From positions 1 through 64,000 of the forward strand of contig CBDHGL010000006.1 in assembly GCA_965263105.1 (NCBI GenBank): 64,000 bases of DNA. The letters run 5' to 3'. Position 1 is the first letter of the stretch, and each line of letters begins with the position of its first letter. The stretch is from JBCCTX01 sp965263105 (GTDB lineage: Bacteria > Bacteroidota > Bacteroidia > J057). The notes under the pieces are model-generated. The model did not search any database. It saw nothing but the letters and a program-made list of their open reading frames with translations, and was not told the DNA's origin. Positions 56,417 to 64,000 of the stretch are shown here, piece by piece. Made by a program: the position numbers and the translations under genes.

Positions 56417-56560
56417 ATGAAAAAACAGGTAAAGCGCTTGTCTTTAGATCAAATGAAAGACAAAGCAAAAAAATCTGACAAGAAAAAGCTTGACAAGCTT
56501 ACTAGCGGGGTTAGAGGAGGATGTGAAGGAGGAAATTGGGATTATGGTGAAGATTGGTAG
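56417..56560 (+). CDS. Double-glycine precursor peptide (putative RiPP or secreted signal)
   Basis: 47 residues, too short for routine ORF calling. The leader (1-35) starts MKKQVKRLSLDQMKDK, is lysine-rich and ends TSGVRGG, a C39-type double-glycine site. The predicted core is the 12-residue CEGGNWDYGEDW: one Cys, three Gly, two Trp, one Tyr and three acidic residues, strongly anionic against a cationic leader. The LSLD motif and GG-C junction resemble natural-product precursors of Bacteroidota (the GG-Bacteroidales type). The C39 exporter lies just upstream on the same strand. No modifying enzyme is visible in the window, so it may be exported unmodified, for example as a signal, or modified by a distant enzyme. 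Confidence 0.72.
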   Translation: MKKQVKRLSLDQMKDKAKKSDKKKLDKLTSGVRGGCEGGNWDYGEDW

Positions 56561-56615
56561 AGAATTCTCCTGACCTAAAGTTAACAAAAAGTACCTATTA
56601 ATAACTGCTAGCGAG

Positions 56616-56627
56616 AACCCCGGGGTT
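56616..56627. repeat. Perfect palindrome AACCCCGGGGTT
   Basis: 12-bp palindrome between the peptide gene and the dnaG stop. There is no T tract after it, so terminator function is doubtful; it could be a protein-binding site. Confidence 0.35.
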
Positions 56628-56682
56628 ACTATTCATCTTTATTGTGTCATTTTATTTTTTAAAGGGCGAAACTCTTTAATGC

Positions 56683-58695
56683 TTATAGTGTGGCGTCTTT
56701 CCCATGAATGGCACCCGCTGTACCTAGCTTTTCTCCCAATCCTCTGCGCATATGTGTGAGGTGTAGGTAGATGGATAGCCATTTGTCTACTTCTTCTTCA
56801 TTTTGCTGTTCGGCTTCCCTAATTTTTTCCTGTGCTTCTTCTATTAGCTTATTAACCTTCTTGTATTTGTAGTGGTACATAGCACTTTTCACCACTCCTC
56901 CTAAATCCGCATCAAAGTCCAGGACGAAGGCTCCATGTTTTCGCCAGTTGGGACTGATTTCATAAGACAGGGTAAGCAATTCAGCCACCAAGGAACAAAT
57001 CCCTGGATCGGGATGGTTGAGGTAGTGGTGAATATTGAATTCCTTACCCTCCGAATATATACCAAAGAGTTCTTCCAATATTTGCTGAAAAATAGGGTTT
57101 TCAAATTTTAAAGATTCCAATTCTACTTGAAAAAAGCCGACCAATTCTACTTCTTCTCTTGGGATCGGATTCCCCTCTTCATCTTCAATAGGCCCATCGT
57201 CATCTTCTACAAAATTTTGGCCAAAATAGTTCAACAGAATGCGCATTAATTCCCTCTCCTGCTCATATAAATCAAGGCGTTCAAATCCCTTCAACTCCTT
57301 TACTGGAGCACTTTTATCGATCTCCCGTTGACGGAACATCTCCTCCCGACGCATCTCCTGCTCTAGGATCTTGGTCTGGGCCTGTTCAGCCTCTCCTACA
57401 GCATGAATCATCAAAGACTCCCCAATGCCCAGTTGTTGGGCTACCTGCTTGGTATACATCTGTTGGTAGATCCGATCTGGAACAAAGGCTATCGTCCGGG
57501 CGAGTTCCTTGACCAATAGGGCTTGGCTTTCCGGGGCGTTGGGATCGGCCTGGCTCTCTTTTAATGCCTGCATTTTAAACTCCAAAAAGCCCAGAGCTTT
57601 CTCTGTAATTTGCTCCTTCAAGGCCTCCGGCCCGAAGTTCCGCACATAGGAGTCGGGATCATGCTTATCCGGCAAGACCAACACTTTGACGGTCATCTCC
57701 TCCTGGATGAGCAAGTCTATCCCCCTCAAGGCAGCCTTCACCCCAGCGGCATCCCCATCGTATATGAGGACCATATTTTTGCTGAAGCGCTTGATGAGCC
57801 GAATTTGCTCGATGGTCAAGGCTGTACCGCTGGAAGCCACTACGTTCTTAATCCCATTCTGGTGCAACATCAGGGTATCCATGTACCCTTCGGTGAGGAT
57901 ACACAAGTCTTCGTTGCGTATGGCCTGCTTAGCTTCGAACAGGCCGTAGACCACCTGACTTTTATTATAGATCAGGGAGTCGGAAGAGTTGATGTACTTG
58001 CCTACATCTTTTCGTTCGCTCAAAATACGCCCCCCGAAGCCCACTACTTTTCCAATGGGATTGCGTATGGGAAAAATCACACGATCGCGAAATCGGTCAA
58101 TCAGATTCCCTGTCTTCTGAGAACGACTGGCCAGACCCAAATCCAGCAGATACTCATCCTGATATTGGGCCTCCTTTGCGGCATTTACCAGGGCGTCCCA
58201 GCTATCTGGGGCATAGCCCAGTTGAAAATCCTTGATGGTGTGTTCCAGCAAGCCCCTTTCCTTGAAATAGGAAAGGCCAATTTTTCTCCCAGCATCGCTC
58301 TCCAAGAGTTGCTGGTGAAAAAAGGAGGAAGCGAAGCCATTGACGATGTATAAGCTTTGGCGTTTGTCCTTGCGTTCTTGTATTTCAGGGCTAACCTCCT
58401 CCTCTACAATTTCTATATTGTACTTCCCTGCCAGGTGTTTAAGGGCCTCAACATAGCTATATCCCTCCATCTCGATGAGGAAGTTTACCGCATTGCCTCC
58501 CTTTCCGGTGCTGAAGCACTTGAAGATATTCTTGGAAGGATTAACCGCAAAAGAAGGCGTCTTCTCCTTCGTGAAGGGAGAAAGGGCCCAATAGTTCTGT
58601 CCCCGCTTTTTGAGGCTCACATAGTCAGATACCACCTCCAGGATATCGGTAGCCCGATAAATTTCGTCAACTGTATTGGGAGGTATCCAAGTCAT
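56683..58695 (-). CDS. dnaG: DNA primase with altered zinc-binding motif
   Basis: 670 residues; makes RNA primers at the replication fork. CHC2-type N-terminal domain (1-100), TOPRIM catalytic domain with CILTEGYMDTLMLHQ and IYDGDAAGVKAA (about 255-340), and a C-terminal helicase-binding region. The usual zinc ligands C-x2-H-x17-C-x2-C fall at residues 39, 42, 60 and 63; here they are Ser39, Thr42, Cys60 and Thr63, so three of the four are lost although the surrounding motif (SPFTKEKTPSFAVNPSK...GKGGNAVNF) is well conserved. The fold is probably held without zinc. It is transcribed away from parE across a region with a large inverted repeat. Confidence 0.97.
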   Translation of the reverse strand: MTWIPPNTVDEIYRATDILEVVSDYVSLKKRGQNYWALSPFTKEKTPSFAVNPSKNIFKCFSTGKGGNAVNFLIEMEGYSYVEALKHLAGKYNIEIVEEEVSPEIQERKDKRQSLYIVNGFASSFFHQQLLESDAGRKIGLSYFKERGLLEHTIKDFQLGYAPDSWDALVNAAKEAQYQDEYLLDLGLASRSQKTGNLIDRFRDRVIFPIRNPIGKVVGFGGRILSERKDVGKYINSSDSLIYNKSQVVYGLFEAKQAIRNEDLCILTEGYMDTLMLHQNGIKNVVASSGTALTIEQIRLIKRFSKNMVLIYDGDAAGVKAALRGIDLLIQEEMTVKVLVLPDKHDPDSYVRNFGPEALKEQITEKALGFLEFKMQALKESQADPNAPESQALLVKELARTIAFVPDRIYQQMYTKQVAQQLGIGESLMIHAVGEAEQAQTKILEQEMRREEMFRQREIDKSAPVKELKGFERLDLYEQERELMRILLNYFGQNFVEDDDGPIEDEEGNPIPREEVELVGFFQVELESLKFENPIFQQILEELFGIYSEGKEFNIHHYLNHPDPGICSLVAELLTLSYEISPNWRKHGAFVLDFDADLGGVVKSAMYHYKYKKVNKLIEEAQEKIREAEQQNEEEVDKWLSIYLHLTHMRRGLGEKLGTAGAIHGKDATL

Positions 58696-58730
58696 AAGAT
58701 GAGGTAAAGTTAAGGAAGAATTTCCTTCTC

Positions 58731-58783
58731 TTCCCCTTTTGCCTAAAGTCAGAAATTTGTTCGGCCTTTAGGCAAAAGGGGAA
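58731..58783. repeat. 18-bp perfect inverted repeat between dnaG and parE
   Basis: Arms TTCCCCTTTTGCCTAAAG (58731-58748) and CTTTAGGCAAAAGGGGAA (58766-58783), perfectly complementary, 17-nt loop. It lies 36 nt upstream of the dnaG start and 9 nt before the parE -33 element, so it could be a shared operator or a cruciform; there is no T tract for termination. Confidence 0.85.
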
Positions 58784-58792
58784 TTTACTAAT

Positions 58793-58823
58793 TTGACTGG
58801 CATCAAAAGAATATATATATTTG
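58793..58823 (+). promoter_or_regulatory. Promoter of parE
   Basis: TTG (58793-58795) and TATATTTG (58816-58823) separated by 20 nt match the Bacteroidota consensus. It is 78 nt before the parE start and directly follows the inverted repeat. Confidence 0.75.
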
Positions 58824-58901
58824 TTGTGCGTAAAATTTTAGCGAATATCCATCCTTTTTTTGAATTTTGCGTAATCCATTAGGTAACGTTTACTCATATT
58901 T

Positions 58902-60794
58902 ATGGCAAAACAGGTTTCTTATACTGAGGATAGCATAAAATCCCTTGACTGGCGGGAACACATCCGCCTCCGTCCAGGTATGTATATTGGTAAATTGGGA
59001 AATGGCTCTTCTCAGGACGATGGGATATATATATTGGTAAAAGAGATTTTGGACAACTCCATTGACGAATTCGTGATGGGACATGGTCGCAAGATCGAAT
59101 TGGAGGTGAAGGAGGGCTATGTACGAGTCCGAGACTACGGGCGGGGCATTCCTTTGGGGAAAGTCATCGACTGTGTATCCAAGATCAATACAGGCGGAAA
59201 ATACGACTCTGAAGCCTTTAAAAAATCTGTAGGCCTAAACGGTGTTGGTACCAAAGCCGTCAACGCTTTGTCAAACTATTTCAAAGTAGAATCCATACGA
59301 GAAGGAAAAATCAAGACGGCTGAATTTGAGCAGGGCCTACTTTTGAAAGAACATAAGATCAAAAAAACGGCTGAAGCAAACGGAACCATTGTCTATTTCC
59401 AGCCTGACAACCAGGTATTTAAGGGCTATCGCTTCTTGCCCGAATATTTGGTCAACCAAATTTGGAACTACGCCTACCTCAATGCTGGGCTGACCATCGT
59501 GCTCAACGGCAAGTCCTATCATTCCAAAAATGGGCTCTTAGACTTACTTACCCGCAAAACGGAAAACCAAAGTGTACGCTACCCCATTATTCATCTCAAA
59601 GGAAATGATATTGAGTTAGCCCTTACCCATGGCAATTCTTACGGGGAAGAGTACTATTCCTTTGTAAACGGACAAAACACCACTCAGGGAGGGACTCACT
59701 TACAGGCTTTCCGGGAGGCATTTGTCAAGACCATCCGGGATTTTTTCAAGAAGAATTACGATACCTCTGACATACGCGCCTCCATCATAGCTGCGATCAG
59801 CATCCGCTTGCAAGAGCCGGTTTTTGAATCCCAAACCAAGACCCGACTCGGTTCGGTAAATATGGGCCCTGATGGCCCCACCGTTCGTACCTTCATCAAT
59901 GACTTTGTCAAGGAGCATCTCGATAAATTTTTGCACCGAAACAAGGACGTAGCAGATGCCATAAAGAAGCGGATTGAGCAATCCGAGAAAGAGCGCAAGG
60001 AAATTGCTGGGATCAAAAAACTGGCTAACCAACGTGCCAAAAAGGCCAACTTACACAACAAGAAACTCCGAGACTGCCGGGTACACTACAATGACAAAAG
60101 AGGAGATGAGGAAAAAAAGCTGGCCACTACCCTATTCATCACAGAGGGGGACTCGGCTTCAGGCTCTATCACCAAGGCAAGGGATGTCGATACCCAAGCG
60201 GTCTTTAGCTTGCGGGGTAAGCCTCTCAACTGTTATAGCCTAACCAAAAAGGTAGTCTATGAAAATGAAGAGTTCAATCTCCTTCATCACGCCTTGAATA
60301 CGGAAGAAGGCGTGGATGGGCTGAGGTACAACAATATTGTCATTTCTACCGATGCAGACGTAGATGGCATGCACATTCGCCTCTTACTGCTGACCTTCTT
60401 TTTGCAGTTTTTCCCAGACCTCGTTCGCGCAGGACACCTCTTTATTCTGGAGACCCCACTTTTTCGTGTGAGGAATAAAAAGAAGACGATTTATTGTTAT
60501 TCGGAAATGGAGAAACAGGCGGCCATGAAGGAACTGGGAGCCAATCCAGAGATCACCCGTTTCAAAGGACTTGGGGAGATTTCTCCAGACGAATTTGGAC
60601 AGTTCATTGGGGAAGACATTCGCTTACAGCCTGTCATGTTACGGGAAGATACATCGATTGATTCCATCCTCAAGTACTACATGGGGAAAAATACGCCCGA
60701 TAGGCAGAAGTTTATTATCAATAACCTCAAGGTCGAGCAAGATTTGGTGGAAGAGGAAGAATTAGAAGAGGGTGAGTTAGAATTAGCATCATAG
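58902..60794 (+). CDS. parE: DNA topoisomerase IV subunit B (type IIA)
   Basis: 630 residues. GHKL ATPase domain (LRPGMYIGKLG, EILDNSIDEFV, GRGIPLG, VGLNGVGTKAVNALS), transducer domain, and TOPRIM region with LFITEGDSASG, STDADVDGMHIR and ITRFKGLGEI. With subunit A it separates linked chromosomes after replication. The opening IKSLDWREHIRLRPGMYIG favours ParE over GyrB in this phylum. Acidic C-terminal tail. DUF423 follows after 4 nt. Confidence 0.93.
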   Translation: MAKQVSYTEDSIKSLDWREHIRLRPGMYIGKLGNGSSQDDGIYILVKEILDNSIDEFVMGHGRKIELEVKEGYVRVRDYGRGIPLGKVIDCVSKINTGGKYDSEAFKKSVGLNGVGTKAVNALSNYFKVESIREGKIKTAEFEQGLLLKEHKIKKTAEANGTIVYFQPDNQVFKGYRFLPEYLVNQIWNYAYLNAGLTIVLNGKSYHSKNGLLDLLTRKTENQSVRYPIIHLKGNDIELALTHGNSYGEEYYSFVNGQNTTQGGTHLQAFREAFVKTIRDFFKKNYDTSDIRASIIAAISIRLQEPVFESQTKTRLGSVNMGPDGPTVRTFINDFVKEHLDKFLHRNKDVADAIKKRIEQSEKERKEIAGIKKLANQRAKKANLHNKKLRDCRVHYNDKRGDEEKKLATTLFITEGDSASGSITKARDVDTQAVFSLRGKPLNCYSLTKKVVYENEEFNLLHHALNTEEGVDGLRYNNIVISTDADVDGMHIRLLLLTFFLQFFPDLVRAGHLFILETPLFRVRNKKKTIYCYSEMEKQAAMKELGANPEITRFKGLGEISPDEFGQFIGEDIRLQPVMLREDTSIDSILKYYMGKNTPDRQKFIINNLKVEQDLVEEEELEEGELELAS

Positions 60795-60798
60795 AAAT

Positions 60799-61176
60799 AT
60801 GGGAAAAATCGCCTTTATCTTAGCCGCCTTCTTTGGTCTTACCGGCGTAATTGCAGGGGCGATGGGGGCACATGCCCTGGAGGATAGCCTAACTCCTGAT
60901 CAATTGCATGCCTTTGAAACTGCCGTCCGCTTTCAGATGTATCATGCCCTGGCCTTGATAGCTGTGGGCTTACTTTGGCTGAGGTTTCCTTCCCAATTGC
61001 TTAAATGGACCATCTGGCTTATCATCAGCGGTACCTTACTTTTTTCGGGCTCCATTTTTCTCTTGACTCTGACTTCAGCAAAGGTGGGAATAGTAACGCC
61101 CATCGGAGGAATGCTTCTCATTATAGGCTGGGGGTTGATGTTACTGTGGGGGATAGGGGTAAAAATAGAGCTATGA
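60799..61176 (+). CDS. DUF423 family membrane protein
   Basis: 125 residues with four hydrophobic helices. The signature GAMGAHALED, then FETAVRFQMYHALALIAVGLL, identifies DUF423 (YgdD-like), a small inner-membrane family of unknown function. Normal length. It is likely part of the parE transcript. Confidence 0.92.
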   Translation: MGKIAFILAAFFGLTGVIAGAMGAHALEDSLTPDQLHAFETAVRFQMYHALALIAVGLLWLRFPSQLLKWTIWLIISGTLLFSGSIFLLTLTSAKVGIVTPIGGMLLIIGWGLMLLWGIGVKIEL

Positions 61177-61195
61177 ATTGCTTAGATTCATAAAT

Positions 61196-61672
61196 ATGGA
61201 ATCTCCAAACCAATTGGCCCATCGATTTAGAGAAGTCCTGTTAAATGGCAAGTGGATTGCCAATACCAATTTCAAAGAGCTTCTTTCCTCCCTCACCTGG
61301 GAGCAAGCCATTCAAAAGATAGGCTCCTTAAATACCATCGCAGCCTTGACCTTCCATGTCAATTACTACATCGAAGGGGTTTTGAACGTTTTTGAAGGGG
61401 GAGAGCTGGAAATTCGAGACAAATTCAGTTTTGACCTTCCCCCGATAAATTCCCAAGAAGACTGGGACAAACTTGTGGCAGATATGTGGAACAACGCTGA
61501 AAAATTTGCCCTCCATATCGACAACATGCCGGAAGAAAAGTTATCAGAAGTATTTGTCGATGAAAAATATGGGGATTATCGCCGGAATATAGAGGGAATG
61601 ATTGAGCACGCTTACTACCACTTAGGGCAGGTATCTCTGTTGAAAAAATTGATCCTTAACTCTTCAAAATGA
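61196..61672 (+). CDS. DinB-like protein
   Basis: 158 residues from the ATG at 61196; a longer frame would need a TTG start. Four-helix DinB/YfiT-type bundle with three conserved His: ALTFHVNYYI and MIEHAYYHLGQ, a likely metal site. Members act as thiol-dependent transferases or metal-binding stress proteins; the substrate is unknown. It overlaps the next gene by 4 nt (ATGA), indicating translational coupling. Confidence 0.85.
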   Translation: MESPNQLAHRFREVLLNGKWIANTNFKELLSSLTWEQAIQKIGSLNTIAALTFHVNYYIEGVLNVFEGGELEIRDKFSFDLPPINSQEDWDKLVADMWNNAEKFALHIDNMPEEKLSEVFVDEKYGDYRRNIEGMIEHAYYHLGQVSLLKKLILNSSK

Positions 61673-62097
61673 CCCAAAAACTTACTGTGCATACCATGCC
61701 TCAGGTCAATCAAAAATTGGATGCCTACCCAGATCACGTCCAAGATAAGATGAAAAATCTACGGAACTTGATCATCGAGACTGCAGAAGAAATAGGCATT
61801 ACCACACTTGAAGAATGCCTCAAATGGGGAGAACCGAGCTATATTGCAAAGCATGGGAGCACCCTCCGCATGGATTGGAAAAGCAAATCTCCCCAGCAAT
61901 ATGCCATGTATTTCAACTGTTCTAGCCGTCTGGTAGAAACCTTTCGAACACTTTACACCGACATATTCACCTTTGAAGGCAACCGGGCCATTATTTTTCA
62001 GCTAGACGATTCTTTACCCATAGCCGAGTTAAAAGCTTGCATTTCTGCGACCTTACGCTACCACAAGGTCAAGAATCATCCTACACTGGGAATTTGA
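61669..62097 (+). CDS. DUF1801 family protein
   Basis: 142 residues. The pattern LRNLIIETAEEI, ECLKWGEPSYIAKHGSTLRM and FEGNRAIIFQLDDSLP marks DUF1801 (YdhG-like), a small cytosolic fold of unknown activity. It starts within the DinB-like gene's stop (ATGA overlap). Confidence 0.88.
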   Translation: MTQKLTVHTMPQVNQKLDAYPDHVQDKMKNLRNLIIETAEEIGITTLEECLKWGEPSYIAKHGSTLRMDWKSKSPQQYAMYFNCSSRLVETFRTLYTDIFTFEGNRAIIFQLDDSLPIAELKACISATLRYHKVKNHPTLGI

Positions 62098-62138
62098 TAA
62101 GATAAATTCCTAGCTTAGTACCTGATACCTACTCGCAT

Positions 62139-63044
62139 ATGAACCGTAGAAAATTTATCGAAAACTCCAGCATTCTTGGAGCTGCCAGTATTTTCCCCTT
62201 ATCCTGCAACACTCCTCCTCCCATGAATCAGCCTAAATTTAAACTGGGGCTCCAGCTCTTTAGCATCCATGAGGATATGATGCAAGACCCCAAAGGAACC
62301 CTAACAGCGGTAAAAGCCATGGGATACCAAGATTTCGAAATCTATGGCTTTGATGAGAAAGTAGTATCCTACTATAATTTGGATGCGCCAGTGTTCAAAG
62401 GCATTTTGGATGAATTACAACTATCCGCCACCAGTGGACATTACGGCTTTTCCCCCTATCTCACCCAATCCGAAGATGCATTGAAATATTTTGTTGACCA
62501 GTGCATTAAAGGAGCAAAAATTCTCCATACTCCCTATATCACCTGGCCTTGGTTGGATCCAGAACTCAGAACCATAGAAAACTTCAAATTACTGGCCGAA
62601 AAACTCAATGTCATTGGCGAACAAGTCAATGCTGCTGGCTTGGGTTTTGCCTATCACAATCACGGCTTTGAGTTTGAAATAAAAGATGAGCAAGGGCTTA
62701 CAGGTTATGACATTATTCTTCAAAATACCGACCCTTCTCTTGTCAAGCTCCAAATGGACTTATATTGGGTTGTGCATTCATCCGCTCAAACACCTAAGGA
62801 GTGGATCGCCAAACAACCAGGGCGCTTTGTCATGTGGCATATCAAAGACATGGATAAGGTTAGCCGCGATTACACCGAGTTGGGCAATGGGTCAATTGAT
62901 TATGTAGAGATTCTCCCAGATCCAGAAACCTCAGGACTGGAATACTATTACATTGAACAAGGAGGGAATTTTACCCATAGCCCCATGGAGAGTGCGGCAA
63001 CGAGTGCTGCCTTCTTCAAGGAGCATTTGCAGAAATATTTATAA
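62139..63044 (+). CDS. Sugar phosphate isomerase/epimerase-like TIM barrel, Tat-exported lipoprotein
   Basis: 301 residues. N-terminus MNRRKFIENSSILGAASIFP with a twin-arginine motif (NRRKF) and a lipobox-like PLSC at about residues 20-23, so it is probably a periplasmic lipoprotein. The AP-endonuclease-2/xylose-isomerase-like barrel follows: LGLQLFSIHEDM, YHNHGFEFE, QMDLYWVVHS and WHIKDMD carry likely metal ligands. It probably acts on a sugar or cyclitol. Alone in its context, with no transport genes nearby. Confidence 0.88.
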   Translation: MNRRKFIENSSILGAASIFPLSCNTPPPMNQPKFKLGLQLFSIHEDMMQDPKGTLTAVKAMGYQDFEIYGFDEKVVSYYNLDAPVFKGILDELQLSATSGHYGFSPYLTQSEDALKYFVDQCIKGAKILHTPYITWPWLDPELRTIENFKLLAEKLNVIGEQVNAAGLGFAYHNHGFEFEIKDEQGLTGYDIILQNTDPSLVKLQMDLYWVVHSSAQTPKEWIAKQPGRFVMWHIKDMDKVSRDYTELGNGSIDYVEILPDPETSGLEYYYIEQGGNFTHSPMESAATSAAFFKEHLQKYL

Positions 63045-63163
63045 GGAGTTATCAGGGGCGAGGGAAGAGGAGCGGGGCTTAGTAATTAACCTTAATACTA
63101 AACTCACGCCTAACTATTCTCACCTTTCACCTCAAACCGTGGACCATGGACTATGAGCCCTTT

Positions 63164-63928
63164 TTACTTATCTAAAAAAGTAAAGAAGGTATCTCCTCTA
63201 AGGCCAAGTCTCAAGGTCTCAAGGGCGAGGGCCTCGTGAGGGGCAATATTTCCCAGGTTTACATTGGTACCAAGGAGCTTGATAAACCAGACTTGCTGGC
63301 TCTTTTGGGGGGCTTCCCACAGGATATTATCACCAGGAATAGAATGAAGTATTTCTTCGATCAAGTCGCTACGGACCTCTCCATCCGCACGAAACATCCC
63401 CACCGTTCCACTCTCTCTTGCCTCTGCAATAACCTTCCATGAACCTGCATCCAGTTCTCCCTGAATCATTTCCACCCACTTATAAGGAGGGATAATGACA
63501 TCGCCTTTTTTACTGCCTACCTCTGAAAGTACCTTGTAATCCTTGGCCAATAGGGAAATAGCTTTTCTCTTATCAGCAGAATCAATCTCAATGGAGCCAT
63601 CTGAAACCTCCACATATTCTGCTTCGTACTCTTCGAGGATCTTACGATACAAGTCAAACTGACCTCTGATATAGAATATCTCGAACATGGTTCCGCCAAA
63701 ATAAAAAGGAATTCCATGGGCTTTGTATACAGCCAGCTTTTCCTTTAAGTTTGGGGTGATACAAGAAGTGGCCCAGCCCAACTTCATGAGGTCTATATAT
63801 TCACCGGAAACGGACAACACATCTTCTATTTCACGAATGCTCAGGCCTTTGTCAAGCACCATAGTCAGGCCATTGGACCTGGGTTTTGCACTTCGTTCGG
63901 GGATTTGGGTAAGGGGGAAATTTAACAT
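63164..63928 (-). CDS. comA: Phosphosulfolactate synthase
   Basis: 254 residues, full length. ComA adds sulfite to phosphoenolpyruvate to give phosphosulfolactate, the first step of coenzyme M synthesis in methanogens; the family is also widespread in Bacteroidota, where its product use is less clear (possibly sulfolactate or sulfonolipid-related). Motifs: DLMKLGWATS, PFYFGGTMFEI, EVSDGSIEI, KVLSEVGSK and LWEAPQKSQQVWFI. A consensus promoter lies 8 nt upstream of the ATG. Confidence 0.92.
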   Translation of the reverse strand: MLNFPLTQIPERSAKPRSNGLTMVLDKGLSIREIEDVLSVSGEYIDLMKLGWATSCITPNLKEKLAVYKAHGIPFYFGGTMFEIFYIRGQFDLYRKILEEYEAEYVEVSDGSIEIDSADKRKAISLLAKDYKVLSEVGSKKGDVIIPPYKWVEMIQGELDAGSWKVIAEARESGTVGMFRADGEVRSDLIEEILHSIPGDNILWEAPQKSQQVWFIKLLGTNVNLGNIAPHEALALETLRLGLRGDTFFTFLDK

Positions 63929-63936
63929 ATTGGGCC

Positions 63937-63966
63937 CAAAGCTAATTGAGGAACAGGATATATCAA
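63937..63966 (-). promoter_or_regulatory. Promoter of comA
   Basis: TAGCTTTG (63937-63944) with TTG exactly 19 nt upstream (63964-63966), minus strand. The -7 element ends 8 nt before the ATG, implying a very short leader. Confidence 0.7.
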
Positions 63967-64000
63967 AATGCCGTATAGGAGAAAATACTTCTGTTTGATT

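Noticed and set aside
57610..58353. 247-codon plus-strand frame inside dnaG
   Set aside because: Antisense to conserved TOPRIM and zinc-domain codons; composition is that of a shadow frame.
63045..63163. tRNA or small RNA in the gap before comA
   Set aside because: No cloverleaf or T-tract hairpin found; only a short self-complementary segment around GTCCATGGTCC.

Overview
This window most likely comes from a Bacteroidota chromosome, probably a marine or aquatic Saprospiria- or Cytophagia-like lineage. The evidence is a fused SecDF, several proteins ending in type IX secretion (T9SS) C-terminal sorting domains, promoters of the Bacteroidota type (TTG, 19-20 nt, TAnnTTTG), LytS/LytTR two-component genes with TPR sensors, and a DUF1501/DUF1553 pair. 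The lineage is inferred; no rRNA or tRNA gene was seen.

Layout. 1-9.9 kb is core: a DASH-type cryptochrome cut by the left edge, secDF, the rpsF-rpsR-rplI operon, an active/inactive pair of M16 peptidases and an SH3-like envelope protein. 10-19 kb holds a secreted sugar-dehydrogenase/cytochrome/lectin protein, a LytS sensor kinase, a degenerate second LytS copy and their LytTR regulator. 19.2-20.7 kb is an AT-rich islet with two tiny related ORFs and a protein whose N-terminus resembles effector-associated domain EAD11. 20.9-26.5 kb has a T9SS protein and the cytochrome c/DUF1549/DUF1553 plus DUF1501 pair.

26.6-41.8 kb is the most striking block: two giant adjacent T9SS proteins (about 2050 and 2925 aa) built from F-type lectin (fucolectin) domains alternating with Ig-like repeats. 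The larger one also carries a PQQ-type sugar dehydrogenase, two CxxCH motifs, PA14, LamG-like and Fn3 domains and a sialate-O-acetylesterase-like domain. 42-53.5 kb has DUF2461, an orphan T9SS tail, a dockerin-like secreted protein, dnaK with hsp20, a membrane/TPR protein and a TPR histidine kinase. 53.7-56.6 kb is a compact peptide-export locus: a C39-peptidase ABC transporter followed by a 47-aa double-glycine precursor with a 12-residue core. 56.7-64 kb returns to core genes: dnaG (with an altered zinc motif), parE behind an 18-bp perfect inverted repeat, small DUF genes, a TIM-barrel epimerase-like lipoprotein and phosphosulfolactate synthase.

Caution: six genes are broken by single-base insertions, nine in total and all of the same sign (+1), most of them in short homopolymers. 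In secDF and most others this looks like sequence error. In the second LytS gene, missing catalytic residues suggest real decay. Gene coordinates below span the inferred intact genes.
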